Below, piece after piece: positions 43,752-56,265 of a stretch of 64,000 nt of DNA (its first letter is position 1; the number at the start of each line of letters is the position of its first letter). Where the stretch lies: positions 54,090,653 through 54,154,652 of the forward strand of contig OZ005657.1 of assembly GCA_963930645.1 (NCBI GenBank). Direction: 5' to 3'. The position numbers and the translations under genes were made by a program. Source of the stretch: Salticus scenicus. Its lineage: Eukaryota; Arthropoda; Arachnida; Araneae; Salticidae. The notes beneath the pieces are model-generated. The model was not told the origin of the DNA. It worked only from the letters and a program-made list of their open reading frames with translations, and ran no database searches.

Positions 43752-44392
43752 ATACTGTAAAACCTCTCTAAAAGGCCACAAACTGTAACTTTAAATAATG
43801 ATTTTAACAATTCCTATTTGCATAATTTATCTATACAGCATTCCGATAATCATTAATATTAGTTTGTTTTATTTTTGAAATCTTTTCAAAAATAATTTTG
43901 TTTTTCAAAATATATTTCATATACTACAATTCTATATTCCATATACTACTATTTCAGAACACAATTTTTAGTCCATTTTTACGTACTTATATTCTATTTA
44001 AATGTGAAAATATATTAATAAACGTTATGGTATGCTATTCGGCTTAAGACCAGCTGTCTATAATAGGGAATTCTGTTTGAGTGAGATGCCCTCGGTGGGG
44101 GGGGGGGTCTTTTCTAAGGGGTCATAGCACGTATTTATGCGAGTTTCGGAGAAAACCACGACAAAATCCGAACAGCTAAATGGATGAGTGCTAATTGGGA
44201 TCGAACCCGGCACTTCCTGCCTTCCAGCTTTCGACAGAAGAACCTCTCGACCACTGGTGGGGTACAAAAATTACAGTTATCACAGAAATTATTGATTAGA
44301 AATGGAATACGATAAAATCTCTCTAAAACTGCCATCCACTATACTTTAAATATTGTACCTATACAGAGGTGGCCTTTTAATAGAGGTTCAAA
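43752..44392. mobile_element. Possible pogo/Tc1-like MITE carrying a SINE
   Basis: Left end ACTGTAAAACCTCTCTAAAA then GGCCAC; inverted right end AACCTCTATTAAAAGGCCAC. The right terminus is degraded. A SINE (44045-44262) sits inside. Confidence 0.5.
44045..44262 (-). mobile_element. tRNA-derived SINE, minus strand
   Basis: On the minus strand: A box TGGTCGAGAGG (about 44246-44256), B box GGGTTCGATCCC (about 44198-44208), then the shared body with 'ctccgaaactcgcataaata' and a poly-C tract (the G run at 44097-44107). Confidence 0.75.
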
Positions 44393-44800
44393 AAATCTTA
44401 ATAAGACAAATTCTGAATGATTTTAACTATTCAAATTTGAATAATTTTTCTATATATCCTTTCTGACAATCATTAATATAAATTTGTTTTAATCATGAAA
44501 GCTTTTCAGGAAAAATTGTTTTTCAAAAAACATTCTTCTTACTAGAACAAATTGTTAAATTTTCAATATTATTTATATCATATTCAGTTTTATTTTCATT
44601 TGAGTAATTATTTTGAGAAAAGTTATTGATTATTTAAATTTTTTATATTCCTTTTTGAAGTACTTATGTTTTATTCAAATGTAAAAACTTTTTGATAAAA
44701 ATTGCAGGTAATGTATACAAATTCGCAGGTTTTCCAACCCTGGAACACGCAACATATAATGGGCCGTGAGAAAAGCACGGATTTTCTAAATCTAAGCCAC
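44270..44800. other. AT-rich repeat-derived spacer
   Basis: Parts of 44280-44540 resemble 43730-43920 ('aatcattaatat', 'tttgttttaat'), a diverged direct repeat. The stretch at 44745-44790 ('ggaacacgcaacatataatg') is not AT-rich, but I could not assign it. Confidence 0.45.
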
Positions 44801-44810
44801 AATTTGGGAC

Positions 44811-46100
44811 CCATTTGGTGACTTTAAAAATTTTAAACTATTTTCGCGATGAATCGAAATGGCTATCTCAATTGTGGAACTAAAGATCTTGGCGAGAAGC
44901 GTCGGAGCTACTTCGGTGCCAAATTTCAAATTTTGCCAAAGGGATCCGATACTAAAGGTGTTCCATACAATAAATAAATAAATAAAATATCAGTGACATA
45001 CACACGCACAAAAGTATGGGAACCCATTGGTGACTTTAAAAATTTTAAGCCATTTTTGCGATGAATTGAAATGGCTATCTCAATTGTGGAAATAAAGATC
45101 TTGGCGAGAAGCGTCCAAGCTTCCTCGGTGCCAAATTTTCCATACAAAAAAAAAATAAATAAAATATCAGTGACATACACACGCACCACGGAGTAATATT
45201 AATAGGAGTTGAAGGTCCAATGGGAGAAAACTACGAAACTGTGATCTAAATTTTTGGTAAATATTGGGGGCGCCACTTGTCATTACTCCCTACCTCGGCG
45301 CGGATATATTGTTGTTTTCAATAGAATTTTGCTGGAGTACATTTAAAATTTTTTATTTTAAGCAATTTAATTTCTTTGTAAGTCCTTAAAACTGCATAAT
45401 TCAGATGTTTCAAATAAATGATTCGTTCCTAGTTGTAAAACAGGCTATGATAGTGATTAGAAAAAAAAAAAAAAAAAAAAAAAAAGCCCTAGGAGAAAAA
45501 TAAAGTCCGAGTTCGTGTTTTCTGCACCAAAAGTAAGTTTATTTTTTTTCTTTACAAAATTTCATCAATTCTCCTTCTTCCTAATTGTCTGTTTTAGCTA
45601 GCTTCGGTTCAAAAGAATCGTCATTTTTTAAAAGCTTTCTTTCAAAGTAAAATTAGTATAAAATAGCTCTTAAAAAAAAACATGTTGGTTAGAATACTCT
45701 ATTTAATGAAATTTGCTTTCAATCGAAATTTTTTCAGCTTTATATTATTTTTAAAAAAATAATTAAAACGAGACATTTCCCCATTGAATAACATTGCGGA
45801 AGCTGGAGAGAAGGAAGGATTGCACGCTGGCGCCATCTGTAAACATTAGAAAACAACATCACAAAATTTCAGCGTTACCTTCTTCTCCTGTCTTATTACT
45901 CCGTGACACGCACAAAAGTATGGGACCCCTTTGGTGACTTTAAATATTTTAAGCCATTTTTGCGATGAATTGAAATGGCTATCTCAATTGTGGAACTAAA
46001 GATCTTGGCGAGAAGCATCCGAGCTACTTCGGTGCCAAATTTAAAATTTTGCCAAAGGGATCCGATACTAAAAGTGATCCATACAAAAAATAAATAAATA
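44811..46100. repeat. Tandem repeat, about 190-bp unit, three copies
   Basis: Each unit reads 'ggtgactttaaa', 'atggctatctcaattgtgga', 'gatcttggcgagaagc', 'ttcggtgccaaatt', then 'cagtgacatacacacgcac'. Units start near 44815, 45028 and 45932. The third is separated from the second by the 719-bp element at 45187-45905. A related piece lies at 47380-47520. Confidence 0.85.
45187..45905. mobile_element. 719-bp element with 8-bp duplication (hAT-like or P-like)
   Basis: Both ends begin CACGGAGTAATA; exact 8-bp duplication ACACGCAC (45179-45186, 45906-45913). The neighbouring repeat unit at 44999-45023 shows the uninterrupted site, confirming the borders. No coding region; a poly-A tract is at 45462-45485. 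Confidence 0.93.
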
Positions 46101-46389
46101 AAATATAATAAATTAGCTACACAAATAAATTTGTAGGTTAGGAAGGTTGTTAATCAACGCGCGTGTAAATTTGATAGAAAATTATATAAAATACTCACTC
46201 CAATTCCGCACCAAATTTGCAAAATGTATAGTTTTTTATGCACACTTCAAAACTCTTCAAACACTAATTACATCTTGATATAATATTTCAATTAGGACAC
46301 AATTTTTTGCATAACAATAATAACACGAAGTTAAAAAATATTTTCTTGAATTTGATCGCAGCACCAACTGTCGGGACAAACTGGAATTA

Positions 46390-47094
46390 CAATAGAATAT
46401 ACGCAAGCGAAGTGTGACGTCACTGACAGTCAGTGGATGCAAGAAAAAGATTTCCTATGTTAATCTCCCATTTTATTTTTTATAAAAAATTATTAAAAAT
46501 CGAGGAAAATTATTTCTCGATTTTAATCCCCGTATTTGGGTATAGATATGTATTAGTTATCGTATGCATGTGTTAGATTGAGTTATTTTGCTCTCAAATT
46601 GATAAAATTTTAATTTTAAATTTCAAAACTCTGTCTTCCTTTGCGTGTTTTGTATTTGGCGATTAAAAACGTAATACGAAAATATACATGCCAGATGTAT
46701 ATTTTCGTAATATGTATTGTACGAAATTGTTTCATATTATTCATTACTCTCTTAATATATATTGTTGAAAAAACCATTATTTTTGAAAGAAATTAAATAT
46801 GTTCGCCAGATGATATGGCGATATTTTTTTTTTCCCGCCAAGAATGACAGAGTTTTGAGATTAAAAATTAAAATTTTATCAATTTTACAGCAAAAACAAC
46901 TCAATCTAACGCATGCACATGATAACTAATACATATCTATACCCAAATATGGGGATTAAAATCGGAAAATAATTTTCCTCTATATTTAGTAATTTTTTTA
47001 TAAAAAATCCAATGGGCGATTAACACAGGAAATATTTTTCTTGCATCCACGGACGGCCAGTGACGTCATCACTTCGCTTGTGTATTATTGAATA
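46390..47094. mobile_element. Fold-back element, 260-270 bp arms
   Basis: Left arm 46390-46655 and right arm 46840-47094 are inverted copies, sharing 'caagcgaagtg', 'tgacgtcactg', 'gtggatgcaagaaaaa' and 'tgggtatagatatgtattag'. The loop has a perfect hairpin, TACGAAAATATACAT with its complement, at 46675-46709. Confidence 0.85.
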
Positions 47095-47109
47095 TTCGAT
47101 ACTACGATC

Positions 47110-47517
47110 GTAGCGCAGTCTGCCGGATCCAATGTGAAACATTCCAAAATCAACAACAATTTATAAGTGATAAATTAATTAAATAAACAATTTAAATTGG
47201 ACTGAATTGTAAATCTAAACCATTCTTGAATCCACCTGAAGACACACAAAAAATTTCATTAAACTCGGTCCAGCCGTTTAGGAAGAGTTCAGTGACATAC
47301 ACACGCACAAAAGAAATGTATATATAGAGATAAATACAAAAGCACAACTTTAGTATAGACCTCCCCCCCCCCTTGTCGACTTTAAATATTTTTGGCCATT
47401 TTTGCGATGAATTAACATGGCTTTCTCAATTGCGTAACTGACGATCTTGGTGAGAAACATCCGTACTACTTCGGTGCCAAATTTCAAATTTTTCCAAACT
47501 AAAGCTGTTCCATACAA

Positions 47518-47549
<32 letters not shown>

Positions 47550-48590
47550 GAAAAGGAGAGAAAAACTGTTTTCTGATATATGCAAAATTAAAATTAAAAA
47601 ATCTAATAAATTCGAAATTATTACTATTTACAATTAAGGTGAAAACATAAAAGAACCTTTATAAGTTACATATAAAGTAACAATTAAAACGAAAAGTTTT
47701 GTTTTACTGTAGAAAAGAAAAGTACTACTAAATTAAATAAAAATTTTAAGCTAATACCAAGTATCTCTATGAAAATATTTATTTACACGTGAATATTTTC
47801 ATAGTATATTAGTTTTTTTTCAAATTTTTATTGTTTATCACGCGAAATTAAAAATATTTTATTTCCGGAAAAAAATAAATGAATGTGAATTTTGTTTATT
47901 TTGGCATCAAATATATTTTTCTTTTTAATCATTTTAAAGTTAAAATGGAGTTTTTATTTAATATCTTTTGATCCAATTATCCGAATGGACTGAATTGTAA
48001 ATCTAAACCATTCTCGAATCCACCTGAAGACACACAAAAAATTTCATTAAACTCGGTCCAGCTGTTTAGGAGGAGTTCAGTGACATACACACGCACAAAA
48101 GAAATATATATATAAAGATATATTATTTTTACTATTTGCATCTTTACAATCTTTGCAAGCGTCTCCGCGTCCTTTTAAACCTAGCAATACTTTAAATGTA
48201 CAAACAAAATATGAGCTTTGTGTTATAAATTGACTAAAAAACGCAACAATAAGAAGTAAATCAAAATGGGTACTAAGGTTTTTTTTTTTTTTTTTTTTTA
48301 CGAAAAATTATGCCAAAATGAATAAATTAAAAGGCATCGCCAACATGGCGGTAAAAATTTAAAAGTTATCATAGGGGTCCTATACTAAAGCTGTCCTTCC
48401 TGGGGAAGTATGAAAACTGGATAGTCAAACATTAATTTTATTTTGAAAATTTTCCCTGGAGGATTTTGGGTTAACTATCACTAGCGTTTCATCCCCCTAC
48501 CTCCAAAAAAAAAAAAAAAAAAAAACTAATAATAATTTGACTTCTGATGAATCAAAATTTATAATGGGCGGGGAAAATGGTATAAGACCG
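47110..48590. repeat. Spacer with a 130-bp repeat in two copies
   Basis: 47200-47331 and 47989-48120 are nearly identical ('actgaattgtaaatctaaac', 'aactcggtccag', 'cagtgacatacacacgcaca'). Their 3' ends match the unit ends at 44980. The remainder is AT-rich with several homopolymers. No gene. Confidence 0.75.
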
Positions 48591-49516
48591 TTCTTAAAAT
48601 TTATTATTTCGGATTTCATTAATCAAAATTATTATTGTATTATCCAATTTTAAAAATTAAACTAAACCTTATTTTTTTTTTTTTTTTTTTTATCCTAACA
48701 GTATATATAGCATATTAAATTAGGCTTAATACATTAAAACTCATACATCTATTTTGAGCAATTTTTTAATCTTGTAATTAGTACTAGAAAAACTGTAATT
48801 AAAAACAACAAATAATAATAATAAACACTGTTTGATGAAATGAGAAAATTTATTTATCATTGTAACAAGATTAGCAATAGAAACATTGTAACAAAATTAG
48901 CATTATAACAATATCTAAATAAATGGTATAAGACCGTTTTCAACTTTTAAAGGTAAAAAAACTAAAGAAAGAAACTGCGAAAATTTCGCAAGAACTTGCT
49001 AGTTTTTAATATTTCAGATCAAAACAATTAAATATATTTTCAAATTTAAATTATTTATAATATTAATATATATGTATCTAAATTATTAATTTATATAATA
49101 AAAATTACAAATATAATAGTATTTAATTTAATTTTTACTTTCTCTTATTCACATAATGATAGAAAAAATATTTTGGGGTCAAATTTTTGATTTTCAGTTT
49201 TTGTTATATTAACACGTTTTGAGCTTCCCCGGTGTTTGTGTTAGCATTATAAGGCCAACTGACTGTGCTATGGTTTAGAGTTTAGAGAGAGTGACCTTTG
49301 AGAGAGGGTCTATCTAAGGAGTTCCAGCCTGCACTTATGCATATTTAGGAGAAAACCATGGAAAAACATCTTTTTTCACAAAGTGCTGTAATTATATTAA
49401 TTAAAAAAAAATAATAATAATGACGTCAACTTTAACTCATTCACAATTACATGCATAAATAACAGTAAATACCAAACTATAGTAATTTGCTCTTCTGCTC
49501 TTCTTGTTCAAATTGA

Positions 49517-49552
<36 letters not shown>

Positions 49553-50046
49553 TGGAACCTTAGAAGCATCAATATTAAAATATTCAGCTTCTTTAGTATT
49601 TTGTATAAAATTTTATTTATTTTTTTTTTAAGTTCAACATTTTACAATTAAATTTTCATTAAATAAATTTCCCGAAACGTAATAAAATCAGCAAGTTATT
49701 CCTTTAATTTGATGTTCCAGAATAATTCCATAAATTTTGACTCTTCATGAAAATTCTTCATTTAGTATCAGCTTTTTTAAAAACCTTACTGATTATTGAC
49801 TTAAATGTGACTAACAAAGCTCTAACTTTTATAAATATATGAAGTTGTCATGAAATTTGAAAGTGTTATTGCAATGCACTATTGAAAATGCAATATGTAG
49901 CATTGAAAGTTTTTTTGCAGTGCAGCGTAAAATGACTTATTACCATTGCAGGTACTTGAAATATTTGTTCTAAGTGCAATTTGATTATGTTATTCTGTAA
50001 GAAACACAAGAAAGCTTATACAAAAAAAAATCTCATGGTCACTGGT
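48591..50046. repeat. 1.46 kb direct duplication, copy 1
   Basis: Starts 'ttcttaaaatttattatttc' and ends 'tctcatggtcactggt'. Nearly identical to 50781-52242; visible differences are mostly homopolymer lengths. It contains a SINE-body fragment (about 49240-49385). No coding frame. Confidence 0.93.
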
Positions 50047-50780
50047 ACTTTATGAAAGTTAATCTATCCTCCGACGCCATTATCGTGTTTTTCATATAGT
50101 GCTTCTTTTAATATGAGATGAAATACTGCAAGCAATCTGGATAAAATTTAATTACTTCTGAAATATGTCTACCATCATAAATAAAGCAAATTTCACAAAA
50201 TGTATGGTGATATTCATAACTAAAGGGTATCAAACATAACAAAATTGTGAACAATATTGTGACAACTACTTAAAGAAATTGGACATTGCTAAACGCACGA
50301 ACTTATATGTGCCCATGGAGTATTAATCCATTTTTATAAAAAAAAATATGAGTATTTTCAAAGGCCACAAATGCCGATTTGAATGTGTAAAACATGATTA
50401 AAAATCAAACAAAATATTGTTGCTGTAAGATCAAGCAGTAACGACGCCGCTACTCACGGTTATTTCATTTTATTTACTGCAGTAATTTAATTCAATACAT
50501 AAATAAAAGCAAGGTATTATACAAGAAAAGTGTGTTTTATTGAATCATCTAATTGTGCCCTTGGATATAATAATTTTTGTTTTGCAGGTATTTATGTTGT
50601 ACTGCAAACGGGGTAAGTTAAAGATTATATGATTTCTCCTATTTTATTTTATTTTCATTTTATTTAAATTTGAATGTTATTCCACATTTTAAGTTAATAT
50701 TTAAAATTCGGAATTTAAAATGGGTTTTTATGAAGCGGCACTTTCCGATGTATCCACTATACCACTCCTTTTCCGGCCAT
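50047..50780. other. Unique spacer between the two direct copies
   Basis: AT-rich, no gene or repeat recognised. With copy 1 it would form a 2190-bp unit. Confidence 0.5.
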
Positions 50781-50856
50781 TTCTTAAAATTTATTATTTC
50801 GGATTTCATTAATCAAAATTATTATTGTATTATCCAATTTTAAAAATTAAACTAAA

Positions 50857-50892
<36 letters not shown>

Positions 50893-51715
50893 CCTAACAG
50901 TATATATAGCATATTAAATTAGGCTTAATACATTAAAACTCATACATCTATTTTGAGCAATTTTTTAATCTTGTAATTAGTACTAGAAAAACTGTAATTA
51001 AAAACAACAAATAATAATAATAAACACTGTTTGATGAAATGAGAAAATTTATTTATCATTGTAACAAGATTAGCAATAGAAACATTGTAACAAAATTAGC
51101 ATTATAACAATATCTAAATAAATGGTATAAGACCGTTTTCAACTTTTAAAGGTAAAAAAACTAAAGAAAGAAACTGCGAAAATTTCGCAAGAACTTGCTA
51201 GTTTTTAATATTTCAGATCAAAACAATTAAATATATTTTCAAATTTAAATTATTTATAATATTAATATATATGTATCTAAATTATTAATTTATATAATAA
51301 AAATTACAAATATAATAGTATTTAATTTAATTTTTACTTTCTCTTATTCACATAATGATAGAAAAAATATTTTGGGGTCAAATTTTTGATTTTCAGTTTT
51401 TGTTATATTAACACGTTTTGAGCTTCCCCGGTGTTTGTGTTAGCATTATAAGGCCAACTGACTGTGCTATGGTTTAGAGTTTAGAGAGAGTGACCTTTGA
51501 GAGAGGGTCTATCTAAGGAGTTCCAGCCTGCACTTATGCATATTTAGGAGAAAACCATGGAAAAACATCTTTTTTCACAAAGTGCTGTAATTATATTAAT
51601 TAAAAAAAAATAATAATAATGACGTCAACTTTAACTCATTCACAATTACATGCATAAATAACAGTAAATACCAAACTATAGTAATTTGCTCTTCTGCTCT
51701 TCTTGTTCAAATTGA

Positions 51716-51749
<34 letters not shown>

Positions 51750-52242
51750 TGGAACCTTAGAAGCATCAATATTAAAATATTCAGCTTCTTTAGTATTTTG
51801 TATAAAATTTTATTTATTTATTTTTTAAGTTCAACATTTTACAATTAAATTTTCATTAAATAAATTTCCCGAAACGTAATAAAATCAGCAAGTTATTCCT
51901 TTAATTTGATGTTCCAGAATAATTCCATAAATTTTGACTCTTCATGAAAATTCTTCATTTAGTATCAGCTTTTTTAAAAACCTTACTGATTATTGACTTA
52001 AATGTGACTAACAAAGCTCTAACTTTTATAAATATATGAAGTTGTCATGAAATTTGAAAGTGTTATTGCAATGCACTATTGAAAATGCAATATGTAGCAT
52101 TGAAAGTTTTTTTGCAGTGCAGCGTAAAATGACTTATTACCATTGCAGGTACTTGAAATATTTGTTCTAAGTGCAATTTGATTATGTTATTCTGTAAGAA
52201 ACACAAGAAAGCTTATACAAAATAAATCTCATGGTCACTGGT
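50781..52242. repeat. 1.46 kb direct duplication, copy 2
   Basis: See copy 1. The sequences diverge sharply at 52243 ('caggtattt' here against 'actttatg' after copy 1). Confidence 0.93.
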
Positions 52243-52575
52243 CAGGTATTTAAATAGTAGATTAATATTAATATTTTAATTGAGTAAATTATTTACTTTA
52301 TAATTAAAAAAATTTGCCTTCCCCCCTTTTAAATAAATCTTTATAAGGCCTATGAAACACACGAAAACTATATTATATAGCCTCTTTTACAATTAATATA
52401 TAATAATACCAATACAATTGTATGAAAAATACATTAATGTTTTCCTTGTCCCAATATGGCGGCTCGGTTACAGTTGAGACTTCACTTTTAGAACCGCCTT
52501 GCCGGGTCTAAGTAATTCCTTAGTCTGTGGGCTCGTGAGTGTTGTCTATATATGTATTCATAATTTCCGTACAAA
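52243..52575. other. Spacer, nothing recognised
   Basis: AT-rich, with a GC-richer patch at 52450-52540 that has no frame or motif I recognise. Confidence 0.45.
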
Positions 52576-52736
52576 TGGACCTTATGCACCGCGCGTCATT
52601 GCGGGTATATAAAATTTTCTACGCCAATCTCGCCAATCGAAACTTTTATTTACTTCTTTATCAGCCAATACCAGATGCTTAAATCGGTAAATACCCGCAA
52701 CCGTTGCCACTCGTGCATAAGGTCCACTATTTAACT
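52576..52736. mobile_element. Short MITE with TGGACCTTATGCAC ends
   Basis: Terminal inverted repeats TGGACCTTATGCAC, with 'ttgcgggtat' further in on both sides. 161 bp; target duplication not resolved. Confidence 0.75.
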
Positions 52737-53415
52737 GAACACAGAAAATCTTTCAAATCATACAGTCGGTAACAAAAGTGTCCGAACGCTAGCAAAAATT
52801 CCTATGTAAAAAAGTACACTTCATACGGTTTTGTTAAATAAATCCTTGTCGAATCCTGTTCTTACAAGGAAACTCTTTGAAGCGGTAATCACCGATTTTC
52901 TTGAAAAAAATTCTGGCATAAGATTTAATCATGAATAACATCTTCCTAAAATATTAGCTGCTGAGTCGCAATAGATAAGCAATAAAAAATTATTAAAAAT
53001 GGAAGCATGTTTGCAATATTTCCAAAAAAGCACCTGTTTGGCGACTGCATTCTTCGAAATTTCATTGCAATGAAGATTTAATAGATGTAGATGTTCTTCT
53101 TTTTTTTTTCATAGTCAAACGAACTCCCTACGCTGTCGAGCACATGAGAATTAACAAAAACCAGATAATTTACCAGATTGAGACTTATTTAGTCTAAATT
53201 CTAAATAACATTTAATATTTCAGTTAAATCAGCTGTGTCAATAACAATTGCAAGAATATTTACATCAAGTTTTTAATAACGACATTAAAAAAATATATGA
53301 TCAAAACTTTTTTATAAATTTAAATAAAACAAAACATTTTATATTAAAACACAGAGCTGGTTTTTTTTTTAAACTAAAATGAAAGCATTTCGTATCCGAA
53401 CACATTTTTCTTATA

Positions 53416-53761
53416 AGGGTTACATGCAAACGGAACGCTTGCAACTTCGATGACGTAAATTTTGCAAATTTTTTGCAAATTCAGTCGGCAGTAAAAGTAT
53501 CCGAGCATTAGCAGGAATTCCTATGTAAAAAAAGTACACTTAATGCAGTTTTGTTAAATAAATCCTTGTCGAATCCTGTTCTTAGTCAGTCTAAGAACAT
53601 GATTCGACAAGGATTTATTTAACAAAACAGTGTTAAGTGTGCTTTTTTTATATAGGAATTTTTGCTAGTGGTCGGATACTTTTGCTGCCGACTGTAGTCA
53701 TACATTTGGAACACTTGCAAACGGCTTTGCAACGGGAAGTGTTTCATTTGTATGTACCCCT
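53416..53761. mobile_element. Composite MITE, copy 1
   Basis: An outer element with ends AGGGTTACATGCAAACGGAA and, inverted, AAGGGGTACATACAAATGAA encloses a palindromic Tc1-like MITE at 53482-53694. The same inner/outer arrangement occurs at 55195-55543 and 59181-59535. Confidence 0.85.
53482..53694. mobile_element. Palindromic Tc1-like MITE, subfamily 1
   Basis: Ends CAGTCGGCAGTAAAAGTATC and, inverted, CAGTCGGCAGCAAAAGTATC. The two halves form a nearly perfect hairpin centred on 'ttagtcagtctaagaaca', with 'taaataaatccttgtcgaat' in the stem. Confidence 0.9.
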
Positions 53762-53764
53762 TAG

Positions 53765-54050
53765 TCTGATCATTTTATTGGGCAGTACGAACCTTCGACG
53801 AAGAAGCAACTCCACAGAATATGAGTTGTGTGGATCCAATATCGCATTAGAGCTACTCAATGAGCAATTGGAGACGATCTATGATTCTACCCTAAATTTC
53901 GTCCTGTTTGTTGGCTGGGTTTAACGTCGCACCAGTACTGCACTATAGGCAATTGGCGACGGTTTGCGATGCACTCCTGAGGAGGGTCCGGTACATCGGC
54001 AGGTGATAAATGGTTGCATTCTGCGTATGTTATTTATTTTTAATATATAC
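53765..54050. other. GC-richer dispersed repeat fragment
   Basis: Contains 'ggctgggtttaacgtcgcac' (about 53912-53931), a word that recurs in variant form near 15710, 54790, 55150 and 55995. The 95-aa frame at 53637-53924 starts in the MITE and has no known motif. Confidence 0.5.
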
Positions 54051-54059
54051 AGTCGGCTG

Positions 54060-54263
54060 CAAAATTATTCGAGCACTAGCAATAATCCTTGCCAAAAAAA
54101 AGTACACTTAATACAGCTTTGTTAAATAAATCCTTGTCGAGTCATGTTCTTAATCAGTCTAAGAACATGATTCGACAATGATTTACTTAGCAAAACAGTC
54201 TTAAGTGTACTTTTTAAATATAGGAATTATTGGCTAGTGCTCGAATAATTTTGCAGCCGACTG
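54060..54263. mobile_element. Palindromic Tc1-like MITE, subfamily 2
   Basis: Both ends CAGTCGGCTGCAAAATTATT; TA duplications at 54058-54059 and 54264-54265. Shares the hairpin core of subfamily 1 but has different outer 20 bp. Confidence 0.92.
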
Positions 54264-54392
54264 TACATACGATTTGTATGTTTGACTCGACATCCCCCTC
54301 CTGTAAATTTCGTCGAGATGAGGACAGATATAACATAGGGAGGTATACTATTGTAACAATCGCAGCTATCTTAGATCACAAGTCGGATCGAA

Positions 54393-54560
54393 CACTCGGC
54401 AGCAAAAGTAACCGAACACTAGCAATAATTCCTGTCTAAAAAAAAGTACACTTAATACTGCTTTGTTAAATAAATCCTTGTCGAATCATGTTCTTAGTCA
54501 GTCTAAGAACATGATTCAACAAGGATTTACTTAACAAAGCAGTATTAAGAGTGCTTTTTT
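54393..54560. mobile_element. Truncated palindromic MITE, subfamily 1
   Basis: Left end CACTCGGCAGCAAAAGTAAC; the hairpin core is present, but the right terminus is missing after 'gagtgctttttt'. Confidence 0.75.
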
Positions 54561-54599
54561 CTGCCTCTCATAACTGGATTAAAATACAAAAAATTAAAA

Positions 54600-54705
54600 A
54601 TACACCCTGGGTCGGCTGGGGAATCGAACAAATTCTTTTACACGTGAAGGTGATTAGCGAGGGTGACATACTCACTCGGCCACGGAGGGTCTGCATTCAG
54701 CATAA
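54600..54705 (-). other. tRNA-derived segment, minus strand
   Basis: On the minus strand: A box TGGCCGAGTGAG and B box TTGTTCGATTCCCC. The tRNA-like stretch is about 75 bp. Probably a SINE head of a different family. Confidence 0.6.
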
Positions 54706-55190
54706 CAATTATTTTTAAAACAACAAGATTTCGCAGTTAATAATTCTAAGAAAATTACCTATGAAAAAAATCACTGCGCAGCACTAGTGCGACGTAAAAC
54801 CCAACCAACCTTATGAAATTCTAATGCATATTTTTACAAAATAAATTACCAGAAATGTAAGAAGCCATAAAGGTTATGCACGTGTTTTTCCAATTTTAAA
54901 TAATCCCCTCCGTAAAGGATCAAAGTTGTAAACACGTCTACGGACCATCTCTAGGAATGTACCCTAGACTGTCGCCATTGCATATCTGTAGTGCGAATTA
55001 AAACTTAAAATCTACTCAAACTCAAATATCTTAAATATTTTAACTTTGATTTATTTATTTGAATATTAATTTCAATCAACTATTCTAACAATCAAATGTT
55101 CAATCAAATATTATAATTCATATTGGTCGCCAATTGCCTATTCCGCAGTACTAGTGCGACGTAAAACCCAGCCAACCAATCTATAAATCA
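54706..55190. other. Spacer with dispersed 'gcactagtgcgacg' words
   Basis: 'agtgcgacgtaaaacccaac' at about 54788 and 'agtgcgacgtaaaacccagc' at about 55153. No gene. Confidence 0.5.
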
Positions 55191-55194
55191 GATT

Positions 55195-55543
55195 AGGGGT
55201 TACATACAAACGGAACGCTTGCAATTTCGATGACGTAAATTTTGCAAATTTTTTGCAAATACAGTCAGCAGCAAAAGTATCCGAGCACTAGCAAAAATTC
55301 CTATGTAAAAAAAGTACACTTAATGCAGTTTTGTTAAATAAATCCTTGTCAAATTCTGTTCTTAGTCAGTCTAAGAACATGATTCGACAAGGATTTATTT
55401 AACAAAACAGCGTTAAGGGTGCCTCTTTTTACATAGGAATTTTTGCTAGTGTTCGGATACTTTTGCTGCCGACTGTAGTCATACATTTGGAACGCTTGCA
55501 AACGGCTTTGCAACCAGTAGTGTTTAATTTGTATGTACCCCTA
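55195..55543. mobile_element. Composite MITE, copy 2
   Basis: Outer ends AGGGGTTACATACAAACGGA and, inverted, AGGGGTACATACAAATTAAA. The inner palindromic MITE (55262-55475, TA duplication) sits at the same position as in copies 1 and 3. Confidence 0.88.
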
Positions 55544-55571
55544 GTTTTTAAATCGTCTGCAAATTTATATA

Positions 55572-55785
55572 CAGTCGGCTGCAAAATTATTCGAGCACTA
55601 GCAATAATCCTTGCCAAAGAAAAGCACACTTAATACAGCTTTGTTCAATAAATCCTTGTCGAGTCATGTTCTTAATCAGTCTAAGAACATGATTCGACAA
55701 GGATTTATTTAGCAAAACAGTCTTAAGTGTACTTTTTTAATATAGGAATTATTGGCTAGTGCTCGAATAATTTTGCAGCCGACTG
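55572..55785. mobile_element. Palindromic Tc1-like MITE, subfamily 2
   Basis: Both ends CAGTCGGCTGCAAAATTATT; TA duplications on each side (55570-55571, 55786-55787). Hairpin core as in 54060-54263. Confidence 0.92.
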
Positions 55786-55789
55786 TAAA

Positions 55790-56265
55790 TGCACATGCCG
55801 AGTGCTTCAGACATTAAATTACTCCAGATTATATATAAGCTGGAGTAATGTAAAAGTAACTCTGAAATTGCATTATTTTAAATAAATACAATATTGAAAC
55901 ATTACATAAAATAATGGAAAATATTATATCTAACACAAAACTTAATGTCACTTTTTCTAAATAGAAACTTCTAGATTTCAGAAAATATATTGAGTGTTGA
56001 GTGGGTTTTAACGTCGCACTATAGCTACGCAGTGGGAAATTGGAGATGGTCTTGTATTCACTCATAGGGATATTCTGGAGACATGCCATCATAATTATGA
56101 TCCTCCGCGGAGGGGATGGATTCCTTGCTTCAGTCACCCTAGTGCGATAGAAAACACAACCCTCCTATACTGAAGTCCCTTGGCATCACTGAAGGAAGGT
56201 TAATGTGATTTGGCGATGACTTTTTTCGTATTTGGCGTTCAAAACGTAGAGTTTAATAATTTTTT
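55790..56265. other. Spacer with a dispersed repeat
   Basis: 55995-56165 carries 'gggttttaacgtcgcactat', 'ggagatggtcttgtattcac' and 'ctagtgcgatagaaaacaca', a variant of the repeat at 53912. No gene. Confidence 0.5.
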
